DNA of 64,000 nt, from the NCBI GenBank assembly GCA_025559845.1, contig CP048469.1, positions 2,170,001 through 2,234,000 of the forward strand, written 5' to 3'. How positions within the stretch are numbered: the first letter of the stretch is position 1; each line of letters starts with the position of its first letter. This DNA is from Agrobacterium tumefaciens. GTDB lineage: Bacteria > Pseudomonadota > Alphaproteobacteria > Rhizobiales > Rhizobiaceae. A program made the position numbers and the translations under genes. The notes beneath the pieces were generated by a model. The model made no database searches and had not been told where the DNA came from. It worked only from the letters and a program-made list of their open reading frames with translations. Below are positions 50,582-60,343 of this stretch, piece after piece.

Positions 50582-51913
50582 TCAAAAACTCTCTTTCAAC
50601 CATTGCCCAACCCGGGCTATCCGGCCGCTACCGCCGCCAAACGGCGAGAACATTCCGCCTTGTGCTGCATGAATTTCGATACCCGCGACCTGCGGATAAA
50701 TCATCAATCCGCAAGCTGTAGAAAATGCTGGGCCCTTTGCCGCGACCGGAAGACCGGCAACGCCCATAGGGCGACCGATGCGAACGTTGCGGGCGAGGAT
50801 ACGCCGCGCCGTTTCCGGCAATCCCGTCAACTGGCTCGCACCGCCCGTCAGAACGACGCGCTTGCCAACGATGGGACTGAAACCGGACTTCTGGATACGA
50901 TCACGGATCAATTCCAGCGTCTCTTCGATACGCGCCCGCACAATGCGGGTTACAAGTGCTCTTGAAACTTGCGATGGTTGATCGCGATCATCTTCGCCAA
51001 TTGGCGGGATCGAAATCATGTCGCGCTCATCCGCGCCATTCAGCAATGCCGAACCATGCACCACCTTCAGTCTCTCCGCATCTTCGATTCGTGTCGAGAG
51101 GCCTCGTGCAAGATCTGTCGTAACGTGATGACCGCCGAGCCCGATGGCGTCGGTATGAATGAGGCGACCTTCGGCAAAAACCGAGATCGTCGTGGTGCCA
51201 CCGCCCATGTCGATCGCTGCACAGCCAAGCTCGACTTCATCGTCAACCAGCGCGGCCAGGCCGCTGGCGTAAGGCGTCGCGACGATGCCTTCCACCGACA
51301 GATGTGCGCGATTGACGCAGAGTTCGAGATTCTTGAGTGCCGTGCGCTCGACAGTGACAACATGCATATCGACACCGAGCAGATCGCCGTACATCGACAA
51401 GGGGTCGCGAATGCCACGCTCGCCGTCCAGCGAATAACCCGTGGGCAGGGAGTGCAGGATCGCACGATCCTGACGCATGGACTGCTGGCTTGCGGCCACG
51501 AGCACCTTGCGCAAGTCGCTTGCTTCGACTTCCTGTCCGCCGAGATCGATGCTCGCGGTGTAGATATCGCTGGCCAGACGCCCTGCAGAAACGTTGACGA
51601 TCAGGCTATCGACGGTCAGACCTGCCATGCGTTCCGCCGCATCGACAGCAAGACGAATAACACCTTCCAGCGCATCGAGATCGGCGATGACGCCGGATTT
51701 CACACCGCGCGAACGCTGATGACCGATACCGATAATCTCGACCTTGTGCGTACGACCGGGAAGGATTTCGCTTTCCTGGCGCGGCGTCAGCCGGCCGATC
51801 ATGCACACGACTTTGGTGGAACCAATATCGAGCACGGACACGATGTGGCTGCGCTTGGAGGAAAGCGGCTTCAGGCGAGGCAGGCCGAAATGGGAAGAAC
51901 CGAAAAAGCTCAT
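50582..51913 (-). CDS. ftsA: Cell division protein FtsA
   Basis: FtsA is the actin-like membrane tether of FtsZ. The 443-residue reading starts [16 protein letters not shown] and has the nucleotide-binding VLDIGSTKVVCMIG, the 1C domain, IDMGGGTTTISVF and GKRVVLTGGASQLTGLPE. The C-terminal amphipathic membrane helix VGQWLKESF is present. ATG 51913 overlaps the ftsQ stop as ATGA and follows GGAGAAG; the open frame to 52153 belongs to ftsQ sequence. Confidence 0.97.
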   Translation of the reverse strand: MSFFGSSHFGLPRLKPLSSKRSHIVSVLDIGSTKVVCMIGRLTPRQESEILPGRTHKVEIIGIGHQRSRGVKSGVIADLDALEGVIRLAVDAAERMAGLTVDSLIVNVSAGRLASDIYTASIDLGGQEVEASDLRKVLVAASQQSMRQDRAILHSLPTGYSLDGERGIRDPLSMYGDLLGVDMHVVTVERTALKNLELCVNRAHLSVEGIVATPYASGLAALVDDEVELGCAAIDMGGGTTTISVFAEGRLIHTDAIGLGGHHVTTDLARGLSTRIEDAERLKVVHGSALLNGADERDMISIPPIGEDDRDQPSQVSRALVTRIVRARIEETLELIRDRIQKSGFSPIVGKRVVLTGGASQLTGLPETARRILARNVRIGRPMGVAGLPVAAKGPAFSTACGLMIYPQVAGIEIHAAQGGMFSPFGGGSGRIARVGQWLKESF

Positions 51914-52842
51914 GTATTCTTCTCCGCTTTCTTGAGAGCTTTCGTCCGCGCCTCTACCGCCGCCTGACGGCGTTCGGCAGCACCTTCGGTCAGTTGAACG
52001 GTCGTACGGTCCGGCAGGCGCAGGTCGACAGCGGCGACATCGCGAGACAGAACCTTTTCTTCCAGATCGAGCCGCGCCAGAAGTTGCAGCGCCTTTGGCA
52101 CGTTTTCTTCCGGCAGCTTGATAACGATGCCGTTGTCGAGATGCAGATCCCAACGACGACCGGCAATCCGCACATAGGCGCGTACGCGGTTGCGAATTTC
52201 AGGCCAGTCGGCGAGCTTGTCGACGAAACCGGCGGCACCCGTTTCCGCATCGCGCCCGACGAACAGCGGCAGAGAGGCGAATTTGTTGTCACGCAGCGGC
52301 GCGATCACGCTGCCGCTTTTTTCGATCAGCGACAGTTCCGAGCCGTGCTGCCAGATGCCAAAGGCCTGGCGCTCCTTCAGGCGAACCTCGATGGTCTTCG
52401 GGTAAACCTTGCGGACGTCTACGTCCTCGACCCAGGGCAGTTGCGCCAGCTTGCGGCGCGCAGCATCGATATCGAGCGCGATCAGCGACGTGCTGCCATC
52501 GAGACCGAGCAACTGGAAGATATCGATCTCGGAGGTCTGCAGGTTGCCGGAAACCTTCACGTCCTCAACCGCGAAACCCGCCGCCGAGGTGGTCGCCTGG
52601 GTCACGATATTCGTGTGCCCGCCAAGCGACATGCCGTAGAGGCCCGTCGCGGCATAAAAGGCGATGGCGGAAACCGTGCCGGTATGGGCCGGAATATGAA
52701 TACGTCCAGAAGCAAGGCTGACGCAGAAGCGCACGATGCGACGCAGCGGACGCGGCAGAACCATGCGATCGTCGGCATTCGCCGGCGCCATAACCTGCTC
52801 GCGCTTTCTTGCCGTCGACTTTTTACCGGTCACCGCAAACAC
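51910..52842 (-). CDS. ftsQ: Cell division protein FtsQ
   Basis: FtsQ is the POTRA-containing divisome scaffold. The protein has a basic N-terminus, one membrane helix ([21 protein letters not shown]) and the POTRA domain [27 protein letters not shown]. The FtsQ β-domain follows ([28 protein letters not shown]). I use GTG 52842 because GGAGGA stands 6 bases before it; GTG 52833 (overlapping the ddlB stop) and TTG 52863 are alternatives. It is coupled to ftsA. Confidence 0.93.
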   Translation of the reverse strand: MFAVTGKKSTARKREQVMAPANADDRMVLPRPLRRIVRFCVSLASGRIHIPAHTGTVSAIAFYAATGLYGMSLGGHTNIVTQATTSAAGFAVEDVKVSGNLQTSEIDIFQLLGLDGSTSLIALDIDAARRKLAQLPWVEDVDVRKVYPKTIEVRLKERQAFGIWQHGSELSLIEKSGSVIAPLRDNKFASLPLFVGRDAETGAAGFVDKLADWPEIRNRVRAYVRIAGRRWDLHLDNGIVIKLPEENVPKALQLLARLDLEEKVLSRDVAAVDLRLPDRTTVQLTEGAAERRQAAVEARTKALKKAEKNT

Positions 52843-53756
52843 GAAGCGTCCTCCACCATCCAACGGACAAGTTCACCAAAGGAACGGCCCGCGTGGGCCG
52901 CCATCTCAGGCACCAGGGAGGTCGGCGTCATGCCGGGCTGGGTATTCACCTCGAGCCAGATAACTTCGCCATCTTCCGAAAAGCGATCGTCGTAACGGAA
53001 GTCAGAACGGCTAACGCCACGGCACCCGATCGCCTGGTGTGCCATGACCGCCAATGTTTGAATTTTTTGGTAAATTTTCGGTGAAATTTCTGCCGGGATG
53101 ACATGCTTTGAGCCACCAGCAGCGTATTTTGCATCGTAATCATAGAAATTGTGACCAAGCGGCACCACTTCGGTGACACCGAGCGCCTCGCCATCCATGA
53201 CACCGCAGGTCAGTTCGCGACCGTGGACATAACGCTCGACCATCACCTGATCGCCATAACGCCATTCCGACGATGTCAGAACCTGTGGGGGGTGCGACTG
53301 ATCTTCCTTGACGATAACGACGCCGAAGCTGGAGCCCTCACGGACCGGCTTGACTACGTATGGCGGCGGCAAGGGATGCTCGCTGGTGAAATCGAAGCGG
53401 TTCATCACACGCTCCTGGGCAACCGGAATACCGGCTGCGGCAGCAACCTTCTTGGCCTGCGCCTTGTCCATGGCAAGCGCGGACGCCAGCACGCCGGAAT
53501 GCGTGTAGGGAATGGCGAGATATTCGAGAACGCCCTGAATGGTTCCATCTTCACCGAAGGGTCCATGCAACGCGTTAAAGGCAACGTCCGGGCGCAGCGC
53601 GTCCAGAACCGCCGCTATGTCGCGACCGACATCAACGCGCGTGACCTTGTATCCCTCGCCTTCCAGTGCAAGCGCGCAAGCCTCCCCCGACGACAGGCTG
53701 ACCGGCCGTTCGGAAGAAATACCACCCATAAGAACAGCTACGTGCTTGCCGCTCAT
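52830..53756 (-). CDS. ddlB: D-alanine-D-alanine ligase (DdlB)
   Basis: Ddl makes the D-Ala-D-Ala end of the peptidoglycan stem. The 308-residue reading starts [21 protein letters not shown] and has the [12 protein letters not shown] motif. The ATP-grasp segments [13 protein letters not shown] and [14 protein letters not shown], and the metal site [21 protein letters not shown], follow. AGAGGG precedes ATG 53756. It begins the ddlB-ftsQ-ftsA-ftsZ unit, and its upstream region is rich in GANTC and TTAA sites. Confidence 0.96.
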   Translation of the reverse strand: MSGKHVAVLMGGISSERPVSLSSGEACALALEGEGYKVTRVDVGRDIAAVLDALRPDVAFNALHGPFGEDGTIQGVLEYLAIPYTHSGVLASALAMDKAQAKKVAAAAGIPVAQERVMNRFDFTSEHPLPPPYVVKPVREGSSFGVVIVKEDQSHPPQVLTSSEWRYGDQVMVERYVHGRELTCGVMDGEALGVTEVVPLGHNFYDYDAKYAAGGSKHVIPAEISPKIYQKIQTLAVMAHQAIGCRGVSRSDFRYDDRFSEDGEVIWLEVNTQPGMTPTSLVPEMAAHAGRSFGELVRWMVEDASCLR

Positions 53757-53829
53757 GAAACCCTCTGACACCAACTCTCCGCTTTCGAACCGCCACCCGG
53801 TGATTCCGGGACACGATCCTCATGATCAG

Positions 53830-53937
53830 TTAAACGCTATTAAGGTTAATGAACCGTTTACTTTCGTTAACCGCCCTGATCGGCAGACCGACTTTCGTTA
53901 AAGAATCAGCACCTACCCGGATTCCCTCCTTGGAATC
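53830..53937. promoter_or_regulatory. CtrA-like TTAA cluster, GANTC sites and 11-base direct repeat before ddlB
   Basis: TTAA occurs at 53830, 53840, 53846, 53867 and 53898. TTAA (53846) is 7 bases from TTTAC (53857), one mismatch from the CtrA consensus TTAA-N7-TTAAC. ACTTTCGTTAA occurs twice (53860 and 53891), 31 bases apart, or about three helical turns. GANTC, the CcrM methylation site, occurs three times between 53903 and 53937. CtrA and CcrM control division genes in alphaproteobacteria; their use here is inferred. Confidence 0.5.
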
Positions 53938-54151
53938 AGAGAGTTGCGACGATTGCAACATGCAGATTTTCAATGATCGGAAATGGAAAGCCGGATTTCG
54001 GGGTAGCTGACACCGCCAAACGCAAGAGCCAAACGTTAAGATGAGCGCGCTTTCCCCAACAAAAATCCGCTTGGCTTTCAGCCCGTTAGAAACGCAGCCT
54101 GAATCAAATTTTTAACAAAAGCTTAATGAGCCGACGCGCGGTTTTCAGCGT

Positions 54152-54169
54152 TTTTCGCAATTGCGAAAA
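54152..54169. promoter_or_regulatory. 18-base perfect palindrome upstream of the MHS transporter
   Basis: TTTTCGCAA followed directly by TTGCGAAAA is a perfect uninterrupted palindrome about 112 bases upstream of the transporter start. Its length and symmetry fit a dimeric repressor or activator site; no candidate regulator gene is adjacent. Confidence 0.55.
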
Positions 54170-54215
54170 GAAAATGCGCTTTATTTCTTTTTTTGCATTT
54201 CAAAAGACCGAAAAT

Positions 54216-54227
54216 TGCGTTAACGCA
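54216..54227. promoter_or_regulatory. 12-base perfect palindrome upstream of the MHS transporter
   Basis: TGCGTTAACGCA lies 54 bases before the transporter start, in a position close to a promoter. It shares the ACGCAT half-site seen in other gaps of this window. Confidence 0.4.
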
Positions 54228-54280
54228 TTTTGCGCCTGCGAAGGCCGCTAGTCTAAATCATCTACAATGGAACCAATACC

Positions 54281-55585
54281 ATGACCGACGCGATATCACC
54301 GGTATCGCCGACCGCTGACAATTCGAACGCTGTAAAGACAAATTCGCCTGCACGAGTTCTCACTGCCAGCCTGGTCGGCACGACCATCGAGTTTTTCGAT
54401 TTCTACGTTTACGCCACTGCTGCAGTGCTTGTGTTCCCGGTCTTGTTCTTCCCGAACAACGATCCGATGACAGCTCTGCTTGCATCCTTCGCCACCTTCT
54501 CGATCGCCTTCTTCGCCCGCCCGCTCGGCGCGGTCGTATTCGGCCATTATGGTGACCGCGTTGGACGCAAGGCAACGCTGGTGGCCGCTTTGCTGACCAT
54601 GGGCGTCTCGACCGTGGTGATCGGCCTACTGCCTTCTTATGAGACGGCTGGCGTCCTTGCACCGCTGTTGCTGGCGCTTTGCCGTTTCGGCCAGGGCTTC
54701 GGCCTCGGCGGCGAATGGGGCGGCGCTGTTCTGCTCGCAACGGAAAACGCACCTCCCGGCAAGCGTAGCTGGTACGGCATGTTCCCGCAGCTCGGCGCTC
54801 CGGTCGGTCTGTTCCTGTCCTCCGGCGTATTCTGGATTCTTCTGCACTTCATGTCGCAGGAAGCACTTCTGAGCTGGGGCTGGCGCATTCCCTTCGTCGC
54901 CTCGATCATCCTGATCGCCGTCGGCATGTGGGTTCGCCTTTCGATCACCGAAACGCCCGACTTCCAGAAGGCTATCGACAAGGAAGAGCGTGTTGCCGTT
55001 CCGGTTGCAGAACTGTTCCGCAACCACAAGCGCAGCCTCGTTCTCGGCACCTTCGTTGCTTTGGCAACCTTCGTGCTGTTCTACATCGGCACTGCCTATC
55101 TGCTGTCGTACAACGTCAAGGTTCTGAAGATCCCGTTCCTCGACGCGCTCGAAGTTCAGATCCTCGGCTCCATCGTCTTCGGTATTTTCATCCCGATCGC
55201 TGGCAAGCTCGCAGAGCGTTTCGGCCGTCGTGAGATCCTCATCTTGACGACGGTTCTGATCGGCCTGTTCTCCTTCCTGCTGCCTGGCCTGATGACCGGT
55301 GGCGAAGGTTCGATCTTCGTCTTCGCGGCGCTCGCGATGGTATTGATGGGCATGACCTACGGTCTGATCGGCACGGCACTTGCCGCTCCGTTCCCGACCC
55401 GTGTTCGCTACACCGGCTCGTCCATCACCTTCAACATGGCCGGCATTTTCGGCGCCTCCCTGGCTCCCTACATTGCCACATGGCTGCAGGTGAACTACGG
55501 CATGGGTTATGTCGGTTATTACCTCTGCGTATCGGCGATCATCACGCTCGCCTGCATCCTGCTTTCTGGCAAGGATGAAGTCTAA
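54281..55585 (+). CDS. MFS transporter of the metabolite:H+ symporter (MHS) family
   Basis: This 434-residue transporter has twelve helices. The MHS hallmark opening is SLVGTTIEFFDFYVYATAAVLVFPVLFF, then RPLGAVVFGHYGDRVGRKATL and the central RFGQGFGLGGEWGGAVLLATENAP. Relatives include the ProP and ShiA symporters of osmolytes and organic acids, so the substrate cannot be named. It sits on the strand opposite the dcw genes, between murB and ddlB. It has its own palindromes upstream and a terminator downstream, so it appears to be an accessory insertion. Confidence 0.92.
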   Translation: MTDAISPVSPTADNSNAVKTNSPARVLTASLVGTTIEFFDFYVYATAAVLVFPVLFFPNNDPMTALLASFATFSIAFFARPLGAVVFGHYGDRVGRKATLVAALLTMGVSTVVIGLLPSYETAGVLAPLLLALCRFGQGFGLGGEWGGAVLLATENAPPGKRSWYGMFPQLGAPVGLFLSSGVFWILLHFMSQEALLSWGWRIPFVASIILIAVGMWVRLSITETPDFQKAIDKEERVAVPVAELFRNHKRSLVLGTFVALATFVLFYIGTAYLLSYNVKVLKIPFLDALEVQILGSIVFGIFIPIAGKLAERFGRREILILTTVLIGLFSFLLPGLMTGGEGSIFVFAALAMVLMGMTYGLIGTALAAPFPTRVRYTGSSITFNMAGIFGASLAPYIATWLQVNYGMGYVGYYLCVSAIITLACILLSGKDEV

Positions 55586-55613
55586 GCCGAGCGCTTGAAT
55601 CGCAGAAACAAAG

Positions 55614-55650
55614 AAGCCCGCGAAACCTTTGGTCTCGCGGGCTTTTTCTT
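55614..55650 (+). terminator. Terminator after the MHS transporter
   Basis: AAGCCCGCGA and TCGCGGGCTT form a 10-base stem with inner ACC/GGT pairing, followed by TTTTTC on the plus strand. It lies 28 bases after the transporter stop and 20 before the convergent murB stop, and may serve both. Confidence 0.88.
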
Positions 55651-55668
55651 GTCAGTTTGTCAGGCGCA

Positions 55669-56634
55669 TCAGGCGCCGAGGAACGGTTCGACTTCACGTC
55701 CAGGCATGAAGAGACCAAGGCGCTTGATTTCCCACTCAAGGCGAATACCGGAGTTTTCGAACACGCGCTTGCGAACCGCTTCACCCAGATATTCCAGATC
55801 GTAACCGGTCGCATGGCCCGTATTGATCATGAAGTTGCAGTGCAGCGAAGACATCTGCGCACCGCCGATCACCATGCCACGACCGCCGGCCTCGTCGATC
55901 AATTCCCAGGCAGAATGTCCTTCAGGATTCTTGAAGGTCGAACCACCGGTCTGCTCGCGAATAGGCTGGACGGTTTCACGGTGATGACGAACGGCATCCA
56001 TGTCGGCACGGATCTTCGCCCGGTCTTCCGGGTAGCCTTCAAACAACGCACCGGTGAAAATCAGGCCAGCATCAGCGCCGGAGTGGCGATAGCTGTAGCC
56101 CATGTCAGCGTTGGAAAGAACATGCTCGTTGCCCTGACGGTCAACAGCGTAGACTTCGACGACGCGTTCACGCGTTTCACCGCCATTCGCACCGGCGTTC
56201 ATGCGCAACGCGCCACCGATCGAACCGGGAATGCCGTAATAGAAATGGAAGCCGCCGATACCATTGTCCATGGCCATCGCGGCGATGTGCTTGTCGGGGC
56301 AAATCGCGCCCGCCTTGAGGCGGTTTTCACCGGCCAGTTCGACCTGACCGAAACCCTTGGCGGAAAGACGAACGACAACGCCGGGAATACCACCGTCGCG
56401 AACCAGGAGGTTCGAGCCGACACCGACGACCGTCAGCGGTACATCTTCCGGCAGCATTTTCAGGAAAGTGACCAAATCCTCGGTATCGTGCGGCTGGAAC
56501 ATGACTTCCGCCAGACCTCCCGCTCTGAACCATGTCACACGGTCCATAGGTGCATCCGGTGTCAGACGTCCCCTCAGTTCATTAACCCCGTCGCCGAGCC
56601 TCCCCAGCAATTTAACCCCATCGACCTGTCTCAT
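55669..56634 (-). CDS. murB: UDP-N-acetylenolpyruvoylglucosamine reductase
   Basis: MurB reduces UDP-GlcNAc-enolpyruvate with FAD to UDP-MurNAc. The 321 residues show [16 protein letters not shown], then [20 protein letters not shown] (FAD), [19 protein letters not shown] and [18 protein letters not shown] (catalytic Ser region). It is the short type I reductase. ATG 56634 overlaps the murC stop as ATGA and follows AGGAAAG; the open frame to 56685 lies in murC. Confidence 0.97.
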   Translation of the reverse strand: MRQVDGVKLLGRLGDGVNELRGRLTPDAPMDRVTWFRAGGLAEVMFQPHDTEDLVTFLKMLPEDVPLTVVGVGSNLLVRDGGIPGVVVRLSAKGFGQVELAGENRLKAGAICPDKHIAAMAMDNGIGGFHFYYGIPGSIGGALRMNAGANGGETRERVVEVYAVDRQGNEHVLSNADMGYSYRHSGADAGLIFTGALFEGYPEDRAKIRADMDAVRHHRETVQPIREQTGGSTFKNPEGHSAWELIDEAGGRGMVIGGAQMSSLHCNFMINTGHATGYDLEYLGEAVRKRVFENSGIRLEWEIKRLGLFMPGREVEPFLGA

Positions 56635-58046
56635 GCAGACTTTCCTGATATGCTCTTCAATTCCGAAGGCAGCGCGGCCGCCCACTGGGTAATGTTCCCA
56701 GCCCCCAAGAGAACCACGAAATCACCCGGATTCGCAATGCCTGCGACCACCGAAGCAAGGTCTTCGCGGTTTTCGAGGAAACGGGCGTCACGATGGCCCG
56801 CCGCCTTGATCGCCGAAACCAGTGTTTCCGAGTTCGCGCCTTCGATTGGATCTTCGCCCGCCGCATAGACCGGAGCAAGGAGAATCGTGTCGGCATCGTT
56901 AAAACAATGGGCGAAATCGTCGAAAAGGCTCGCCAGACGGCTGTAACGGTGCGGCTGATGCACCGCGACGATACGGCCCTTGCAAGCCTCACGCGCAGCC
57001 TTCAGCACGGCCTTGATCTCAACCGGATGGTGACCGTAATCGTCGAAGACCTGAACGCCGTTTGCTTCGCCCGTCAGTGTAAAGCGCCGCTTGACGCCAC
57101 CGAAAGAGGAAAGCCCCTTCTTGATATCCGCTTCGGAAATGCCGAGACGATTGGCGACGGCAATCGCTGCCGTGGCATTCGAGACATTGTGACGGCCTGG
57201 CATCGGCAGGACGAGATCCTTGAAGGTAAAGACCTTGCCCGTGCGACGACGACGGATTTCCACGTCAAAGACCGAACGAATTCCATCAATGCGCACGTTG
57301 GAGAAACGCACATCAGCCTGCGGATTTTCACCATAGGTGATGACCTTGCGGTCTTCGATCCTGCCGACCAGCGCCTGCACTTCGGGATGGTCTAGGCACA
57401 TGACACCAAAACCGTAGAACGGCACATTTTCCACGAACTGGCGGAACGCGGCGCGCACGGCATCAAAATTGCCGTAGTGGTCCAGATGCTCCGGATCAAT
57501 ATTGGTGACGACAGCAACGTCGGCGGGCAACTTCAGGAAGGTACCATCAGACTCGTCGGCTTCGACAACCATCCATTCGCCCGCACCCATGCGGGCATTG
57601 GTGCCGTAGGCATTGATGATACCGCCGTTGATGACGGTCGGATCGAGATTGCCGGCTTCGAGAAGTGTGGCGACCATAGACGTCGTGGTGGTCTTGCCGT
57701 GGGTGCCACCAATGGCGATGGCGTTACGGAAACGCATCAGTTCAGCCAGCATCTCGGCACGACGAACGATCGGCAGGTGCTTTTCACGTGCGGCGATGAG
57801 TTCGGGATTGTTCTTCTTGATCGCGGTGGACACGACAACGACTTCGGCATCCCCGAGGTTTTCAGCCCGATGACCAACGAAAACCTCGATACCCTTGTCA
57901 CGCAAACGCTGCACATTGGCACTGTCGGCCTGATCCGAACCCTGAACGCGGTGACCGAGATTGTGAAGCACTTCGGCAATGCCGCTCATGCCGATCCCGC
58001 CTATCCCGATAAAATGGACAAGGCCTATGGCTTTCGGCATCTTCAT
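56631..58046 (-). CDS. murC: UDP-N-acetylmuramate:L-alanine ligase
   Basis: MurC adds L-alanine to UDP-MurNAc. The 471 residues begin [27 protein letters not shown]. The ATP loop is [16 protein letters not shown], the central domain has [15 protein letters not shown], and the C-terminal domain has [20 protein letters not shown]. It overlaps murG (58043) and murB (56634) by four bases, so three genes are translated as a coupled string. Confidence 0.98.
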   Translation of the reverse strand: MKMPKAIGLVHFIGIGGIGMSGIAEVLHNLGHRVQGSDQADSANVQRLRDKGIEVFVGHRAENLGDAEVVVVSTAIKKNNPELIAAREKHLPIVRRAEMLAELMRFRNAIAIGGTHGKTTTTSMVATLLEAGNLDPTVINGGIINAYGTNARMGAGEWMVVEADESDGTFLKLPADVAVVTNIDPEHLDHYGNFDAVRAAFRQFVENVPFYGFGVMCLDHPEVQALVGRIEDRKVITYGENPQADVRFSNVRIDGIRSVFDVEIRRRRTGKVFTFKDLVLPMPGRHNVSNATAAIAVANRLGISEADIKKGLSSFGGVKRRFTLTGEANGVQVFDDYGHHPVEIKAVLKAAREACKGRIVAVHQPHRYSRLASLFDDFAHCFNDADTILLAPVYAAGEDPIEGANSETLVSAIKAAGHRDARFLENREDLASVVAGIANPGDFVVLLGAGNITQWAAALPSELKSISGKSA

Positions 58047-59179
58047 GCCCCAACTCCTTCAACTTTCGATTTGAATTCCTGTACGGACTGACCGTTGGCG
58101 ACTGCCTCAACCAGATCGGCAAGCGCATCCGCCGCATTCGGTTTACCCGTCGCCCTGGCTGCTGCCGCCGTCTCGGCAAGTCGCTCGGGCTCTGCAAGCG
58201 CCGATACCAGAAGACCGGAAAGCTTCTGTGGCGACAATTCCGCCTGCTTGATGACCCTCGCACCACCCGCAGCCGAAAGCGCTGCCGCATTGGCAGCCTG
58301 ATCGTGATCGAGGGCGTGCGGATAAGGCACGAGAATGGACGGGCGCCCAATCACGGAGAGTTCCGAAACGGTCGACGCGCCGGACCGGCTGATAACAAGA
58401 TCAGCATCGCCAATGCGAGCCGCCATATCGCCAAAGAACGGTGACACATCAGCTTTGACGCCAAGTTTCTTGTAGGACGCGATAACGCTGTCCTTGTCTT
58501 CCGGACGGGCCTGCTGCGTGACGGTAAGGCGAGAGCGTTGTGCATCGCTCATCAGGCAGATTGCCGCCGGAACGGCGCCCGAGAAGAACTGTGCCCCCTG
58601 GCTGCCGCCAAACACGACAAGATTGAACGGCTCGCCCTGTTGCGAAGGCGTGTAGGGAATTTCCGAAGCGTGCAGGACGGCAGGGCGCACCGGGTTGCCG
58701 GTTGCAATGGTCTTTTCGGCGTATTGGCCACTCGCGGTCGGAAGGAACCCGCCCGCAATCGCCTTCACGCGTCCCGCCAGCGCCTTGTTGGCGCGTCCCA
58801 TAACAGCGTTCTGCTCGTGGATGATCGAGGGAACACCCAGGCCCGTCGACGCAAGCAGCGGTGGCACAGTTGGATAGCCGCCAAAACCGACAACAGCAAC
58901 AGGCTTCAGTTTCGCGACCAGCTTTCTCGCCGAACGAAGGCCGACCCAAAGCTTCCACAATGAACGCGCCACCGAAACCGGATTTTTCGATCCGAGCGTT
59001 GCAGATGGAACGACATGAATTTCATCGGCGGGAAATTTGCCTGCGTAACGCTCGGCGCGACTGTCCGTCACCAGATGCACAGAATAACCGCGTGCTTTGA
59101 GCGTGTGCGCCAAAGCCTCGGCTGGAAAAACATGGCCGCCGGTTCCCCCGGCGGCAAGTAGAACAATACCCTTGCTCAT
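58043..59179 (-). CDS. murG: UDP-GlcNAc transferase MurG
   Basis: MurG converts lipid I to lipid II at the inner membrane. The 378-residue GT-B enzyme has the G-loop [18 protein letters not shown], the [15 protein letters not shown] segment, a second G-loop [12 protein letters not shown], and the donor-binding [36 protein letters not shown]. It starts 5 bases after the ftsW stop and overlaps murC. Confidence 0.97.
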   Translation of the reverse strand: MSKGIVLLAAGGTGGHVFPAEALAHTLKARGYSVHLVTDSRAERYAGKFPADEIHVVPSATLGSKNPVSVARSLWKLWVGLRSARKLVAKLKPVAVVGFGGYPTVPPLLASTGLGVPSIIHEQNAVMGRANKALAGRVKAIAGGFLPTASGQYAEKTIATGNPVRPAVLHASEIPYTPSQQGEPFNLVVFGGSQGAQFFSGAVPAAICLMSDAQRSRLTVTQQARPEDKDSVIASYKKLGVKADVSPFFGDMAARIGDADLVISRSGASTVSELSVIGRPSILVPYPHALDHDQAANAAALSAAGGARVIKQAELSPQKLSGLLVSALAEPERLAETAAAARATGKPNAADALADLVEAVANGQSVQEFKSKVEGVGA

Positions 59180-59184
59180 TCAGA

Positions 59185-60339
59185 TTACTCCGCAGGAACG
59201 CCTGAACCGACGCGGAAGAAGCTGCGTTCTTGCGCTCTCTTCTCAGGTCTGTGGCGTGTCAGGGCCAAAAGGAAGCCTGCCGTCACGCAGATCGCCATCA
59301 TCGACGAACCACCGTAGGAAATCAGCGGCAGGGTCATACCCTTGGCTGGCATCAGTTCGAGATTGACGCCGATGTTAATCATGGACTGCATGCCGATCTG
59401 CAAAACCAGACCAGCCACCGCGAAACGGCAGAAATCGTCCTTTTCCTTAAACGCGTGGCTGAGACCACGCAGCACGATAAAGGCAAAGATCGCGACGAGG
59501 AACATGCAGAAGACAATGCCGAATTCTTCCGCAGCCACGGAGAAGATGAAGTCGGTGTGGCTGTCTGGAATGATGCGCTTGACGATGCCCTCGCCCGGTC
59601 CGCGGCCGAACCAGTCGCCGCGAATGATTGCTTCACGTGCAGTGTCCACCTGGAACGTGTCGCCCTCCCCTGTCCAGAAGCGGTCGATACGACCTGCAAC
59701 GTGCGGCAGCATCAGATAGGCCGAAACGATACCAGCGACACCGAGACCGCCCAGCACGATGATCCAGAACCACGGAACGCCGGCCATGAAGAACATGCCG
59801 CCCCAGACAACGGATGTCAGAATGGTCTGACCGAAGTCCGGCTGGGCAATGAGCAAAGCCGCGACAACGCTGAAGGTGATGATCGCAAAGAGGTTGCCAG
59901 GAATTTCAGGATGACGTGCACGCTCCGCAAACAGCCAGGCGCAAACGATCACGAAGGCCGGCTTCATGAATTCGGAAGGCTGAATCGAAAAGCTGCCGAT
60001 CGAGATCCAGCGCCGCGCGCCTTTGACCTCGATACCGAAGAACAGCGCGAAAATCATCATGAGCAGCGATGCGATCAGCAGAATGATCGCGACACGGCGG
60101 ACCTGACGCGGCGACAGGAAAGACAGGCCAACCATGATCGCCAGAGACGGCACCATGAACATCGCCTGTCGCTCGACGAAGAAGAAGCTGTTGAGGCCGA
60201 TACGCTCGGCAACCGCTGGCGATGCAGCGAATGACAGCATCAGGCCAATGCCCATCAATGCGATGAACGCCGCCAGAAAGAAACGGTCAATGGTCCAGAA
60301 CCATTCGGCGACCGGACCACGATCAACACGGCTTACCAT
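59185..60339 (-). CDS. ftsW: Peptidoglycan polymerase FtsW (SEDS family)
   Basis: FtsW polymerises septal peptidoglycan with its partner PBP3. The 384-residue reading has ten helices. MVSRVDRGPVAEWFWTIDRFFLAAF begins it; RWISIGSFSIQPSEFMKPAFVI and the C-terminal NIGVNLELMPAKGMTLPLISYGGSSMMA are SEDS signatures. ATG 60339 follows GGGGAG; the open frame to 60366 lies in murD. Confidence 0.96.
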   Translation of the reverse strand: MVSRVDRGPVAEWFWTIDRFFLAAFIALMGIGLMLSFAASPAVAERIGLNSFFFVERQAMFMVPSLAIMVGLSFLSPRQVRRVAIILLIASLLMMIFALFFGIEVKGARRWISIGSFSIQPSEFMKPAFVIVCAWLFAERARHPEIPGNLFAIITFSVVAALLIAQPDFGQTILTSVVWGGMFFMAGVPWFWIIVLGGLGVAGIVSAYLMLPHVAGRIDRFWTGEGDTFQVDTAREAIIRGDWFGRGPGEGIVKRIIPDSHTDFIFSVAAEEFGIVFCMFLVAIFAFIVLRGLSHAFKEKDDFCRFAVAGLVLQIGMQSMINIGVNLELMPAKGMTLPLISYGGSSMMAICVTAGFLLALTRHRPEKRAQERSFFRVGSGVPAE

Positions 60340-60343
60340 GACG

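Larger units (their letters stand above)
53757..54280. other. 524-base divergent regulatory gap between ddlB and the MHS transporter
   Basis: No gene is visible. The ddlB-proximal half has five GANTC sites (53802, 53903, 53920, 53933, 54101), a cluster of TTAA tetramers and the direct repeat ACTTTCGTTAA. The transporter-proximal half is A/T-rich with two perfect palindromes. Both sets fit divergent promoters under separate control. Confidence 0.6.
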
